This document shows positions 1 through 8,338 of a stretch of 64,000 bases of DNA, in pieces (within the stretch, counting starts at the first letter, position 1; each line of letters starts with the position of its first letter). The translations under genes were made by a program, and so were the position numbers. The DNA lies in assembly GCF_900111835.1 (NCBI RefSeq), contig NZ_FOJP01000007.1, forward strand, positions 62,001 through 126,000, written 5' to 3'. The notes under the pieces are model-generated. The model was not told the origin of the DNA, did no database searches, and saw nothing but the letters and a program-made list of their open reading frames with translations. The stretch is from Metapseudomonas otitidis. GTDB lineage: Bacteria > Pseudomonadota > Gammaproteobacteria > Pseudomonadales > Pseudomonadaceae.

Positions 1-2
1 TG

Positions 3-464
3 CTCGACGACACCCCCATCCTCCAACCCCGTGTCTTCATCCGCCATCGCCGCCAGTTGCGGGCCTTTCTGCTGGATGACCAGGCCTGGTTCTGCGTGCG
101 CGACCTCGGGCGGCTGATGCAGCACCCGCTGCTGGAGGACCGCATCCGCGCCAACCTCGACCCGGACCAGTGGCGCTGGGCCTGGTACCCGGATGGCGGC
201 GGGGTGGCGGAGGAAGGTTTGCTGGTGAGCGAGTCGGCGGCCTATGGGGCGCTGATCCACTACTACCACCCGGAGAACCGCAGCATCCGCCAGTGGCTCA
301 CCCAGGAGGTGGTGCTGACGCTGCGCAGCGAGTGCCGGGGCGACCCGGTGCAGCCTCGGCAGGTGCAGCTCCACGGCGCGGGCCAGCCGGTCAGCGTGCT
401 GGAGTGGCAGGGCCGGGTCTGGGTGCCCTGTGGGGAACTGCCGAGGGTGCTGGCCGTGCGCTGA
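3..464 (+). CDS. BRO-N domain protein, 5' end outside window
   Basis: The reading frame is open from the left edge, so the start codon lies outside the window. About 153 residues are visible. The segment with GLLVSES, then AYGALIHYY, then RQWLTQEV (roughly residues 75-107 of the visible part) matches the Bro-N pattern of a 'sesGlY.li' block followed by 'f..Wv..evlP.iR', which is common in phage antirepressors and in stand-alone bacterial proteins. No C-terminal DNA-binding domain follows, because the protein stops about 45 residues later. A TGTGGATAA motif sits 9 bases after the stop. The function is unknown. The family match is by motif pattern only and its role here is not inferable. Confidence 0.6.
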   Translation, partial: LDDTPILQPRVFIRHRRQLRAFLLDDQAWFCVRDLGRLMQHPLLEDRIRANLDPDQWRWAWYPDGGGVAEEGLLVSESAAYGALIHYYHPENRSIRQWLTQEVVLTLRSECRGDPVQPRQVQLHGAGQPVSVLEWQGRVWVPCGELPRVLAVR

Positions 465-482
465 TGGGGCGCTGTGGATAAC

Positions 483-884
483 TCACAGCGCCTCTTCCTG
501 CTCCTCCGGCAGGTGCGGGTCGAGGGTCACCCAGGGCAGGCGGCTGCGCACCCAGATGTGGCGGTCGGCCGGGGCCTGGTGGACGTCGTCGAGGGTGGCC
601 ACGGTGACGTCGAGGCTGTCCGGGCTGAGGCTGGTGTAGAGCGCCAGGTGGCAGCCGCAATGGCCACAGAAGTAGCGGCTGCAGGTGGCGGAGGAGCGGT
701 ATTCCGCCGGCTGCCCGTCGAGCCAGGTGAACGCCGCGCGGGGCACGGTGATCCAGGTGGTCACCAGGCCGCCGGTGATGCGCCGGCAGTCGCTGCAGTG
801 GCAGTGGGCGATGTCGGCCAGCGGGGCGTCGAAGCGGTAGCGCAGGCGGCCGCAGTGGCAGCCGCCGGTGTGTGCGGTGGTCAT
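483..884 (-). CDS. GFA-family (CENP-V fold) zinc protein
   Basis: A 133-residue protein with the zinc-ligand pattern of the GFA/CENP-V family: CHCGRLRY near residue 9, CHCSDCRR near residue 28, and CGHCGCH near residue 75. This is the normal length for the family. The family is named after glutathione-dependent formaldehyde-activating enzyme, but most short members, including this one, have no proven substrate, so a specific reaction should not be assumed. It is transcribed away from the AEC transporter, and the two likely start codons are about 100 bp apart. ATG at 884 is the natural start. Confidence 0.8.
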   Translation of the reverse strand: MTTAHTGGCHCGRLRYRFDAPLADIAHCHCSDCRRITGGLVTTWITVPRAAFTWLDGQPAEYRSSATCSRYFCGHCGCHLALYTSLSPDSLDVTVATLDDVHQAPADRHIWVRSRLPWVTLDPHLPEEQEEAL

Positions 885-988
885 GGCGTACTCCTTGGCA
901 AAGGCGCAGCCTAGCGCGTTGCGGGTTGCGCCGTGAGGGCCGCGGCGGACAAGATGCGGCCTTCGCCACCGGACAAACGGACGCGCCC

Positions 989-1906
989 GTGCTGACCCTG
1001 CTCCAGGCCCTCTGGCCCCTGTTCGCCCTGATCGTCGCCGGCCATGTGCTGCGGCGGGTCGACTTCCCCGGCGAGGCCTTCTGGCCGGCCGCCGAGCGTT
1101 TGAACTACTTCATCCTGTTCCCCGCGCTGCTGTTCAGCAGCCTGGCCACGGCGCCGCTGGACAACCCGGCGCTGCCGCGCCTGGCACTGGCGGTGCTGCT
1201 GGGCCTGGGCCTCGGCTGGGCGGCGTTGCTGCTGGCGCGGCGCCTGCTGGGCTGGCCGGCGGCGCGCTTCGGGGCGATCACCCAGGGCGTGCTGCGCTTC
1301 AACACTTACCTGGGGCTGGCGGCCATCGGCAGCCTGTTCGGCAAGGAGGGGCTGGCCATCGCGGCGCTGATGCTGGCGCTGATGGTGCCGACGGTGAACC
1401 TGCTGTCGGTGTGGTCGCTGACTGCCGAGCGCGGCGTCAGCGCACGGGGCCTGCTGCTGCCGATGGTGAAGAATCCGCTGATCCTCGCCTGCCTGGCCGG
1501 TGCCGCCTACAACCTGACGGGGCTGGGCCTGGGCGGCGGGCTGGACCGGCTGCTCAACCTGCTGGCGGTGGCGAGCCTGCCCCTGGGCTTGCTCTGCGTG
1601 GGGGCGGCGCTGCAGCCCCGCGAGCTGGGTGGCGAGCTGCCGGCCCTGGGCTGGAACTGCGCGGCGCGGCTGCTGGCGATGCCGGCGCTGGCCTTCGTCG
1701 TGGCGCGAGTGCTCGGGCTGCCGGCGATGGAGAGCAGCATCCTGGTGCTGTTCTTCGCCCTGCCGACGGCGCCCACCGCCTATGTGCTGACCCGCCAGCT
1801 GGGCGGCGACGGCCACCTGATGGCGGGGATCATCACCCTGCAGACGCTGCTTTCCGGCGCGACCCTGGTGGCCGTGCTGGCATTGCTGCAAGCCGGGGCG
1901 GGCTGA
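989..1906 (+). CDS. AEC-family (auxin efflux carrier type) transporter
   Basis: About 305 residues, almost entirely hydrophobic, with the AEC pattern of five transmembrane helices, a polar linker and five more helices. The N-terminal region LTLLQALWPLFALIVAGHVLRR and the motif NTYLGLA near residue 110 are typical. GTG at 989 is preferred because the longer frame from 872 would overlap the start of the divergent GFA gene and would add a charged, non-conserved leader; no good Shine-Dalgarno is visible. Family members export or exchange organic anions such as malate. The substrate cannot be read from the sequence. Confidence 0.75.
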   Translation: MLTLLQALWPLFALIVAGHVLRRVDFPGEAFWPAAERLNYFILFPALLFSSLATAPLDNPALPRLALAVLLGLGLGWAALLLARRLLGWPAARFGAITQGVLRFNTYLGLAAIGSLFGKEGLAIAALMLALMVPTVNLLSVWSLTAERGVSARGLLLPMVKNPLILACLAGAAYNLTGLGLGGGLDRLLNLLAVASLPLGLLCVGAALQPRELGGELPALGWNCAARLLAMPALAFVVARVLGLPAMESSILVLFFALPTAPTAYVLTRQLGGDGHLMAGIITLQTLLSGATLVAVLALLQAGAG

Positions 1907-2174
1907 CCGCCCGTCCGGATTTCGCTGCACGTTCGCTGCCGGTTCGCAGCGAAAGCTGGCTGAAAGCTTCGCCCCTTAGCATCGCCCCACCGCCGGCACA
2001 GACCGGCCGCCCGGCGCTGCCCGTTCCGCGCCAGGCACCCCGACAACAACAAGATGGGTGATTGCCATGTTCCGCTCCTGCCGCCTCCCCGGCCTCGTTC
2101 CGCCCCCTCTCCGTACCCGACCCGCTGCGCGCTGACCGGCGCCCGTCCTCGTCGCCTTTCGTCCGGAGATTCCC

Positions 2175-3482
2175 ATGCTGACCTTCCTCGGTTTCGCCAT
2201 GGTCATGACCTTCATGTTCCTGATCATGACCAAGCGCCTGTCCGCCCTGATCGCCCTGATCATCGTGCCCATCACCTTCGCGCTGATCGGTGGCTTCGCC
2301 GCCGGCATCGGCCCGATGATGCTGGAGGGCATCACCAAGCTGGCGCCCACGGGCGTGATGCTGATGTTCGCCATCCTCTACTTCGCCCTGATGATCGACT
2401 CGGGCCTGTTCGACCCGCCGGTGCGCGCGATCCTGCGGCTGGTGAAGGGCGACCCGCTGAAGGTGTCCATGGGCACGGCGGCACTGGCGCTGATCGTCTC
2501 CCTCGATGGCGACGGCGCGACCACCTACATGATCTGCGTGGCGGCGCTGCTGCCGCTGTACAGCCGCCTGGGCATGAGCCCGCTGATCATGGCGGGGCTG
2601 ATCATCCTGGCCGGCGGGATCATGAACATGACCCCCTGGGGCGGCCCCACCGCCCGTGCGGCCAGTGCGCTGCACGTGGACCCGTCGGACATCTTCGTGC
2701 CGATGATCCCGGCGATGGCGGCCGGTGCCGTGGCGCTGTTCGGCCTGGCCTGGGCCTATGGCAAGCGCGAGCGCGCCCGCCTGGGCGTGCTGCAGCTGCC
2801 TGACCTGCCAGAAAGCCATGTGGACATCAGCGTGTCGCAGTTCCCCGAGGCGCGCCGGCCGAAGCTGCTGTGGGTGAACGCGGCGCTGACGGCGGCCCTG
2901 ATGGTGACGCTGATCCTCGGCCTGATGCCGCTGCCGGTGCTGTTCATGGTGGCCTTCAGCATCGCGATGATCATCAACTACCCCTGCCTGCAGCAGCAGA
3001 AGGAGCGCGTGGCGGCCCACGCCGGCAACGTGCTGGCGGTGGTGGGGCTGATCTTCGCGGCCGGCATCTTCACCGGCATCCTCTCCGGCACGGGGATGGT
3101 GGAGGCGATGTCCAAGAGCCTGCTGGCGGTGATCCCGCCGTCCATGGGGCCGTACATGGCGGTGATCACGGCGGTGGTGAGCATGCCGTTCACTTTCTTC
3201 ATGTCCAACGACGCTTTTTATTACGGCGTGTTGCCGGTGCTGGCCGAGGCGGCGGGCCATTACGGCATCAGCCCGGTGGAGATGGCGCGGGCCTCTATCG
3301 TGGGCCAGCCGGTGCACCTGCTGAGCCCGCTGGTGCCCTCCACTTACCTGCTGGTGGGCCTGGCGAAGATCGAATTCGGCGACCACCAGCGCTTCACGTT
3401 GAAGTGGGCGGTTCTGATCTGCCTGTGTATCCTGCTCGCCGCGCTGCTGCTCGGGGTCTTCCCGCTGTTCGGCACCCCGTGA
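2175..3482 (+). CDS. CitMHS-family citrate/divalent-metal symporter
   Basis: A 435-residue inner-membrane protein with about 11-12 helices. The block SLDGDGATTYMI (near residue 110) and the region MTPWGGPTARAASAL (near residue 155) are hallmarks of the CitMHS family, which takes up citrate complexed with Mg2+ or Ca2+ together with protons. The length is normal. A moderate ribosome site (CGGAGA) precedes ATG 2175. The gene stands alone: the 268 bp before it (1907-2174) contain no gene and no clear regulator, and the usual CitMHS two-component regulators are absent. Which metal-citrate complex it carries is not decided by the sequence. Confidence 0.85.
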   Translation: MLTFLGFAMVMTFMFLIMTKRLSALIALIIVPITFALIGGFAAGIGPMMLEGITKLAPTGVMLMFAILYFALMIDSGLFDPPVRAILRLVKGDPLKVSMGTAALALIVSLDGDGATTYMICVAALLPLYSRLGMSPLIMAGLIILAGGIMNMTPWGGPTARAASALHVDPSDIFVPMIPAMAAGAVALFGLAWAYGKRERARLGVLQLPDLPESHVDISVSQFPEARRPKLLWVNAALTAALMVTLILGLMPLPVLFMVAFSIAMIINYPCLQQQKERVAAHAGNVLAVVGLIFAAGIFTGILSGTGMVEAMSKSLLAVIPPSMGPYMAVITAVVSMPFTFFMSNDAFYYGVLPVLAEAAGHYGISPVEMARASIVGQPVHLLSPLVPSTYLLVGLAKIEFGDHQRFTLKWAVLICLCILLAALLLGVFPLFGTP

Positions 3483-3510
3483 GGGTCAGGCGCCTCCTTT
3501 AATTCATTCA

Positions 3511-3537
3511 CGCCGGAAAGGCTCGCACTTTCCGGCG
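3511..3537. terminator. Perfect hairpin between CitMHS and terC genes
   Basis: A 10-bp perfect inverted repeat, CGCCGGAAAG with CTTTCCGGCG, surrounds a 7-base loop 29 bp after the CitMHS stop. There is no T-run, so it may be a weak or Rho-assisted terminator, or a 3' stabilising hairpin. Confidence 0.4.
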
Positions 3538-3583
3538 TGGCCGTGCTCCAACCTAGCCGTCGACACCACGAGGTACACGCATC

Positions 3584-4342
3584 ATGGAATGGCTGACCAG
3601 CCCGGAAATCTGGGTCGCCTTCTTCACCCTGACCGCCCTGGAGATCGTCCTGGGCATCGACAACATCATCATGATCGCCATCCTCGTGGGCCGCATGCCG
3701 CCGCACATGCAGGCACGTACCCGGCTCTTCGGCCTGGCGCTGGCGATGGTCACGCGCATCCTGCTGCTGCTGTCGATCACCTGGATCATGCGGCTCACCG
3801 CCGACCTGTTCCATGTGTTCGACCAGGGCATCTCCGGCCGTGACCTGATCCTGTTCTTCGGCGGCCTGTTCCTGCTGTGGAAGAGCAGCACCGAGATGTT
3901 CCACAGCCTGGAAGGCGAGGACGAGGCCAGCGAGGCGCCCAAGGGCAAGGGCGGCAACTTCATCGCCACCATCATCCAGATCGCCATCATCGACATCGTG
4001 TTCTCCCTGGACTCGGTGATCACCGCCGTGGGCATGGTTTCCCACGTGCCGGTGATGGTCGCCGCGATCATCGTCGCCGTGCTGGTGATGATGGCCGCCG
4101 CCGGCACCATCAGTGCCTTCATCGACAAGCACCCGAGCCTGAAGATGCTGGCCCTGGCCTTCCTGGTGGTGGTGGGCACCGTGCTCATCGCCGAGGCTTT
4201 CGAAGTCCACGTGCCGAAGGGCTACGTCTACTTCGCCATGGCCTTCTCCCTGGGCGTGGAGGCGCTGAACATCCGCATGCGCATCGCCCGTGGACGCAAG
4301 GAAGAGGCGGTGAAGCTGCGCAAGGACATCCCGGGGGAATAA
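3584..4342 (+). CDS. TerC-family integral membrane protein
   Basis: A 252-residue membrane protein. LGIDNIIMIAILVGRMP (near residue 22) and the second-half repeat DIVFSLDSVITAVGM (near residue 138) carry the paired acidic residues of the TerC/Alx/YgdQ family, implicated in metal (Mn2+/Ca2+) export or in metal loading of exported proteins. Six to seven helices are visible with a charged cytosolic loop near residues 108-122 (EGEDEASEAPKGKGG). A monocistronic gene with its own terminator. I looked for a yybP-ykoY manganese riboswitch in the short leader and could not see one. Confidence 0.85.
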   Translation: MEWLTSPEIWVAFFTLTALEIVLGIDNIIMIAILVGRMPPHMQARTRLFGLALAMVTRILLLLSITWIMRLTADLFHVFDQGISGRDLILFFGGLFLLWKSSTEMFHSLEGEDEASEAPKGKGGNFIATIIQIAIIDIVFSLDSVITAVGMVSHVPVMVAAIIVAVLVMMAAAGTISAFIDKHPSLKMLALAFLVVVGTVLIAEAFEVHVPKGYVYFAMAFSLGVEALNIRMRIARGRKEEAVKLRKDIPGE

Positions 4343-4371
4343 GCCCGGGCGTGACCGCCAGCTGAAACAAG

Positions 4372-4397
4372 AACGGGGCCGAAGGGCCCCGTTTTTT
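4372..4397 (+). terminator. Rho-independent terminator after terC-family gene
   Basis: The stem ACGGGGCC / GGCCCCGT has a GAA-type loop and is followed directly by TTTTTT. It lies 30 bp after the TerC stop. Confidence 0.9.
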
Positions 4398-4514
4398 ATT
4401 GCCGACCGCACCATCGCGGATTTCCTAAAAATCTAATGCCGCTCCGCTATTCGTCCTAACTGATCCAGTGCCTGGCATCCGCCGGGTCATCACGACAAGG
4501 ACAAGGAGGCAGTT

Positions 4515-5453
4515 ATGAAAAAGATTTTGAGTATCGACGGTGGCGGCATCCGGGGGGTTATCCCCGCGACCATTCTCTGCAAGATCGAGGAAATGACCGG
4601 CAAGCGAACGGCCGAGTTGTTCGACCTGGTGATCGGGACATCCACAGGCGGCATCCTCGCCCTGGGCAGCTGCGCCAGGGACAGTGCCGGCTCGCCCCGC
4701 TATTCGGCCAGGGAGCTACGTGATCTCTACGAAAAGCATGGCAAGGACATCTTCGCCCGCTCCTTCTGGAGCGGCATCACCTCCACCGGCCTGTTCGACG
4801 AGTTGTATTCGGAAAAGGGCCTGGAAACCGTGCTGGGGAAATACTTCGGCGACAGTACGCTGGGCCAGTTGCCTGCTTCCCCCAAGGTGGTGGTGACCAC
4901 CTATGATCTCCACCAGCGCGAGCCGCTGTTCATCAAGAGCTGGTACCCGCAGCACGGCGGCATCAAGCTCCGGCAGGCGGCTCGTGCAACATCGGCGGCC
5001 CCCACTTACTTCGAACCGCTGCGGCTCACGGTCAACGAGCGGGATTGTGCCCTGGTGGATGGCGGAGTGTTCATCAACAACCCGGCCGTGTCGGGCTATG
5101 CGGAAGCCCGGAAGGTCTTTCCGAATGACGACTACTTCGTCCTGTCCCTCGGCACCGGGGAGCTGACGCGCAAGATCCCCTACGAGGAGGCCAAGGACTG
5201 GGGCAAGTTCGGCTGGGCCCTGCCGCTGCTGAGCTGCATGTTCGATGGCGTGTCCGACGCGGCGGACTATCAGCTCCGGCAACTGCTGGGCAGCCATGAG
5301 TACTACCGGATGCAGGTCCGGCTGGTGAGCGCCAATGACGACATGGACGATGCCACTCAAGCCAACATCCGCAAACTGATCGCCTTGGCCGAGGAACTGA
5401 TCGACCAGCGCAAGGACGAGCTGGCGGCCATTTGCGAGACCTTGATCCATTGA
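4515..5453 (+). CDS. Patatin-like phospholipase
   Basis: A 312-residue protein with the full patatin signature: the oxyanion loop DGGGIRG at residues 8-14, the nucleophile elbow GTSTG at 41-45 (Ser43) and the catalytic Asp182 in DGG. No signal peptide or membrane helix is visible, so it should be cytosolic. An excellent ribosome site (AAGGAGG, 7 bp spacing) precedes ATG 4515. Patatin enzymes hydrolyse acyl chains of membrane lipids; this compact FabD-like type includes the CapV effectors of CBASS defence, but no nucleotidyl cyclase lies nearby, so the CBASS label is not justified. The gene has clearly more A+T than its neighbours and sits between two terminators together with the LecA-like gene 20 bp downstream, which suggests a transferred two-gene unit. 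Confidence 0.85.
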   Translation: MKKILSIDGGGIRGVIPATILCKIEEMTGKRTAELFDLVIGTSTGGILALGSCARDSAGSPRYSARELRDLYEKHGKDIFARSFWSGITSTGLFDELYSEKGLETVLGKYFGDSTLGQLPASPKVVVTTYDLHQREPLFIKSWYPQHGGIKLRQAARATSAAPTYFEPLRLTVNERDCALVDGGVFINNPAVSGYAEARKVFPNDDYFVLSLGTGELTRKIPYEEAKDWGKFGWALPLLSCMFDGVSDAADYQLRQLLGSHEYYRMQVRLVSANDDMDDATQANIRKLIALAEELIDQRKDELAAICETLIH

Positions 5454-5473
5454 GCCGGGGAGGCACGTCGAGC

Positions 5474-5878
5474 ATGCAGAGACTGGAAATAGGCCAACAG
5501 AGTCCGCTCATCCGGGTAGACGCCGGCAAACGCTGGAACCCTTCGAATATCCAGGTCAGCGCAGGGGAGCGCTATCGAGTGACGGCGTCGGACCATGAGT
5601 GGTTTGACGCTGGCCTGGAGGCCACTGCAGCAGGTTGGGACGGTAATTGGCTACTGAAAGCATCCAAACCACTCATCCGCTGCAGAGAAGGACGCTGGTT
5701 CCAGCTGATAGGTGCGCTGGGAACGTCCGAGCGACCGCTGTTCCCGCTTGGTATGGATGCCGAATGGGTGATCCCTGCTGGAGAAGATGTCGAGCTGACG
5801 TTGTTCGCCAATGATGTGATCGGTATGTATTGGAACAACCGCGGTTTTGTTGAAGTCACTGTCACTCGCCTGGCTTAA
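5474..5878 (+). CDS. LecA (PA-IL)-like beta-sandwich protein
   Basis: A 134-residue protein with no signal peptide. Its C-terminal third matches the P. aeruginosa galactophilic lectin LecA by eye: an IGALG strand at 79-83, then a VIPAGEDVELTLFANDV block, then IGMYWNNRGFVEVTV. LecA binds Ca2+ and galactose through D100, T104, N107 and N108; here D114, N121 and N122 are kept at the same spacing, but the Thr position is Met118, so sugar binding may be altered or lost. ATG 5474 has a GGGGAGG ribosome site. An earlier ATG at 5432 overlaps the patatin gene and adds a non-conserved leader. It is probably co-transcribed with the patatin gene. The homology is by pattern reading, not a search. Confidence 0.6.
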   Translation: MQRLEIGQQSPLIRVDAGKRWNPSNIQVSAGERYRVTASDHEWFDAGLEATAAGWDGNWLLKASKPLIRCREGRWFQLIGALGTSERPLFPLGMDAEWVIPAGEDVELTLFANDVIGMYWNNRGFVEVTVTRLA

Positions 5879-5889
5879 GTCACGGGGCT

Positions 5890-5919
5890 AAAAGGCGGAC
5901 TCCAAAGAGTCCGCCTTTT
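5890..5919. terminator. Bidirectional terminator between LecA-like gene and prfH
   Basis: A perfect 13-bp stem AAAAGGCGGACTC / GAGTCCGCCTTTT with a four-base loop gives a U-rich tail in both directions. It serves the convergent ends of the LecA-like gene and prfH. Confidence 0.9.
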
Positions 5920-5931
5920 CTATTGCGGTCT

Positions 5932-6549
5932 TTACGTGTACGGCTCGAACCGCTCTCCCTTGAAGCAGCGCACCGGGTTGCCCCGCTCCACCCGGTGGTG
6001 GAACAGGCGGCGCTCCGCGCGCAGGGCGCCGTCCGCCTCGTCGGCCCGTTGCGCCAGGCGCTGGCCGATGAGGAGGATGGCCAGGCGCTTGTTGGCGTGC
6101 TGGCTGCGCTCGCTCTGCACCTTGACGCTGATGCCGCTGGCCAGGTGGGTGGCGCGCACCGCCGAGTCGGTGGTGTTGACGTGTTGCCCACCGGGGCCGG
6201 AGGCGCGCAGGGCTTCGAAGCGGATCTCGCCTTCAAGGCTGGCCGGCGGCGGGGCGAAGCGGGCCCCGCCGAAGAACCAGTTCTTGCGCCCGTGGTTGGG
6301 CCGGTAGGGGCTGGGGCAGGTCCATTGCAGGGTGCCTTCCCAGTCCCGGGCGAGGCCGTCGGCCTGGTCGCCGTCCAGGGCCAGGAGGGCGGAGACGAGG
6401 GTGCCGCGCCGGGCACCCTCCTCCCGCTCCAGCACCTGCACGCGCACCTGCCGCTGCGTGGCTTCGTGCGTCAGCCGCTGCAGCGCCTTGGCCACGGCCA
6501 GGGCGCATTCGTCCGGCCCCTGGGCCGCCGAGAGTTGCAGGAGGATCAT
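5932..6549 (-). CDS. prfH: Peptide chain release factor homolog PrfH
   Basis: A 205-residue class-I release factor homologue without a codon-recognition domain. The peptidyl-tRNA hydrolysis motif GPGGQ is at residues 118-122, followed by [13 protein letters not shown], as in PrfH and ArfB-type factors. Its start overlaps the rtcB stop in an ATGA, so translation is coupled. PrfH paired with RtcB is known as a rescue-and-repair module: PrfH releases peptides from ribosomes damaged in the decoding centre, and the RtcB partner reseals the 16S rRNA. ATG 6549 is the right start because the upstream frame is only the rtcB shadow. Confidence 0.9.
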   Translation of the reverse strand: MILLQLSAAQGPDECALAVAKALQRLTHEATQRQVRVQVLEREEGARRGTLVSALLALDGDQADGLARDWEGTLQWTCPSPYRPNHGRKNWFFGGARFAPPPASLEGEIRFEALRASGPGGQHVNTTDSAVRATHLASGISVKVQSERSQHANKRLAILLIGQRLAQRADEADGALRAERRLFHHRVERGNPVRCFKGERFEPYT

Positions 6550-7685
6550 CAGCAGCACCCTCCGCGTGTCTTGTAGGTCAGCACCGGCTTGAGCCGCGCC
6601 AGCACCTGCACCAGCCCGGCATCGCGCAGGGCGCCAACCACCGAGTCGATGACCTTGTAGGCTTCCGGCGCTTCCTCGTAGATCAGCGCGCGGTCGGCGC
6701 AGATCACCCGGCTGCCGAGGGCGGTGCGTTCCAGCTGCTCGACGCTGTAGCGCTTGGCGAGGCGGTCCTTGCACTCGCTGCGCATCCACTTGCGCCCGGC
6801 GCCGTGGGCCAGGGAGTTGAGGCTGCGCTCGTCGGGAACCGGGGCCACCAGGTAGCTGTAGTCACCCCGGGAACCGGGGATGACCATCACGCCCTGGTCG
6901 GCGGGGGTGGCGCCCTTGCGGTGCAGCCAGCCATCGACGCCACCGAGGGTCGCGGCGGAGACGAGGTTGTGGTTCACGTCCAGCAGTTGTTCGCCGTCTG
7001 CACGCAGGCGGTCGAGGATGCGTCGGGCGATCAGTTGCCGGTTGGCTTCGGCGAAGCGCAGGGCACCGTCGTGGCGGGCCAGGTAGTGCTCGGCCTCGGG
7101 GCTGCCGGCCTCCAGGCCGGCGTGGCTGAAGCGGTCCACCTGCTCGCGCAGGATGGCTTCGCCCAGGCCGCGCGAGCCGCTGTGCACCAGCAAGAGCAGG
7201 TGCTTGCGGTCGATGCCCAAGGCCGCCAGAGCGTCGGCGTCGTAGGCTTCGTCGAGCTGCTGCAGCTCGGCGAAGTGGTTGCCGCCACCGATGGTGCCCA
7301 GGGAACGCTCGTGTCCGCAGGGCGGCAGGCCGAAGGCGGCGATCGCCTCGTGCCAGCTGTCGTCCAGCGGTGCGTCGAGGGAGCCCAGGCGCTTCTCCAG
7401 CTTGTCCAGGTGGAGCTTGGCGACGGGGATGTCGGTGCGCCAGAAGGCCATGCCGCAGCCGATGTCGTTGCCCACCAGGGCGGGGTAGAAACGGCCGCTG
7501 GAGAAGAACGCGGCGCCCACCGGGTAGCCGCGCCCCGGGTGCAGGTCCGGCATGCCGGCCACCCGTTGCATGCCCGGCAGGCGGGCGGTGGTTTCAAGTT
7601 GCTGGATCGCTTTTCCTTCGATCCAGGTGTCGTCCGCGGCGATCAGGGTGATGCCGTCGGCCAGATTGCGAATGCAAGTGCCCAT
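6549..7685 (-). CDS. rtcB: RtcB-type RNA ligase (RtcB2, PrfH-linked)
   Basis: A 378-residue RNA 3'-phosphate/5'-OH ligase. Metal and GMP-binding motifs are visible: [13 protein letters not shown] (46-58), [10 protein letters not shown] with D73 and C77, GGGNHF (133-138), and HSGSRG (168-173). The guanylylated His lies in the C-terminal third. ATG 7685 (MGTCIRN) is preferred over the in-frame TTG at 7697. It forms a tight operon with prfH. No rtcR regulator gene is adjacent, unlike classic rtcBA operons. It lies downstream of a possible sigma-70 promoter and a short leader ORF. Confidence 0.92.
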   Translation of the reverse strand: MGTCIRNLADGITLIAADDTWIEGKAIQQLETTARLPGMQRVAGMPDLHPGRGYPVGAAFFSSGRFYPALVGNDIGCGMAFWRTDIPVAKLHLDKLEKRLGSLDAPLDDSWHEAIAAFGLPPCGHERSLGTIGGGNHFAELQQLDEAYDADALAALGIDRKHLLLLVHSGSRGLGEAILREQVDRFSHAGLEAGSPEAEHYLARHDGALRFAEANRQLIARRILDRLRADGEQLLDVNHNLVSAATLGGVDGWLHRKGATPADQGVMVIPGSRGDYSYLVAPVPDERSLNSLAHGAGRKWMRSECKDRLAKRYSVEQLERTALGSRVICADRALIYEEAPEAYKVIDSVVGALRDAGLVQVLARLKPVLTYKTRGGCC

Positions 7686-7781
7686 GGTCCAATCCAAATG
7701 GGTTGAAACGAAAATGCTTGGATTTGGCAGGCCTGGGGCCGGGCGATGCGGAACCGTCGCGAAGAAGGACGGAAGGGGCGA

Positions 7782-7823
7782 TTAAGCCAGGCGCGACCTG
7801 CAAAGGGTGATCAGTGTTTGCAT
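7782..7823 (-). CDS. Possible 13-codon leader peptide before rtcB
   Basis: On the minus strand a strong ribosome site (AAGGAGG, about 6 bp spacing) precedes ATG at 7823, followed by 13 sense codons (MQTLITLCRSRLA) and TAA. It lies 97 bp before rtcB and about 35 bp after a candidate promoter. The ribosome site is far better than that of rtcB itself. This could be a translated leader used for attenuation or ribosome-status sensing, which would fit a ribosome-repair operon, but no alternative hairpins were clear. Speculative. Confidence 0.3.
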   Translation of the reverse strand: MQTLITLCRSRLA

Positions 7824-7863
7824 GATGAACCTCCTTTGCTGTCGGGTTGGGGGAAAGGCGCGC

Positions 7864-7893
7864 ATCTTAGGCGCGCCGACCGGGGTGACGCAA
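7864..7893 (-). promoter_or_regulatory. Candidate sigma-70 promoter for rtcB-prfH
   Basis: Read on the minus strand: TTGCGT (7893-7888), an 18-bp spacer, TAAGAT (7869-7864). Transcription would begin near 7856, just before the leader ORF. Confidence 0.35.
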
Positions 7894-8079
7894 GCGCTGT
7901 CATTGGCTCTTTCTGCGTTAGCTGTTGTGGTTTCAACTCAAGCGTTCTAGCACGGCCCTTCCCGGAATCCCTAGGGTTTGCGCGCTGGTTTGGTGCCCAC
8001 ATCGATGTGAGGATCCGAGCATCGATGTTGAAGCAGCCACCAAACGCCCCTTCCCAGGAGGCTGAGCGAATCGTCGTGG

Positions 8080-8290
8080 AAGGGGTTGAGCGACATGGAT
8101 GTCGCGAGAGCAGCGATGGGCCAGGGATGGCCCTTCGCGACGTGCCCCTGGAGCGATGATGGAGCGAGGGAAGTCTGGCTTAAGCCAGACCCGTATGGAG
8201 GGGCAAGCCCTTTTGGTTACTTTTCTGGCGATTGAGAAAAGCGACTCGCCCGGGAGGGCGAAACCAGAGTCACCCGCAAAGCTCGGCAAT
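8080..8290. repeat. Dispersed Pseudomonas-type non-coding repeat
   Basis: The stretch contains blocks I recognise from many Pseudomonas intergenic regions: 'gagcagcgatgggcc', 'gacgtgcccctggagcgat', 'agcccttttggttacttttc' and 'gcgactcgccc.ggagggcgaaa'. Short spurious reading frames on both strands are typical of it. It fills most of the 650-bp gap between rtcB and the M23 peptidase gene; apart from the rtcB leader I see nothing else there. Identification is from memory of similar sequences, and copy number in this genome is unknown. Confidence 0.45.
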
Positions 8291-8338
8291 CAGCTGGGCT
8301 CAAATCTTCTAGCAACACTTAACGCAGACAGAGCGCTG

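Noticed and set aside
3483-3583. yybP-ykoY manganese riboswitch before the TerC gene
   Set aside because: The 101-bp leader is too short and I could not find the conserved loop sequences; only a simple hairpin is visible.
4515-5453. CBASS effector CapV
   Set aside because: The patatin motifs fit, but there is no cyclic-nucleotide synthase, Cap2/Cap3 or other CBASS gene nearby; the only partner is the LecA-like gene.
7933-8289. 118-codon minus-strand protein upstream of the M23 gene
   Set aside because: It is produced by the dispersed non-coding repeat; similar spurious proteins occur wherever that repeat is found.
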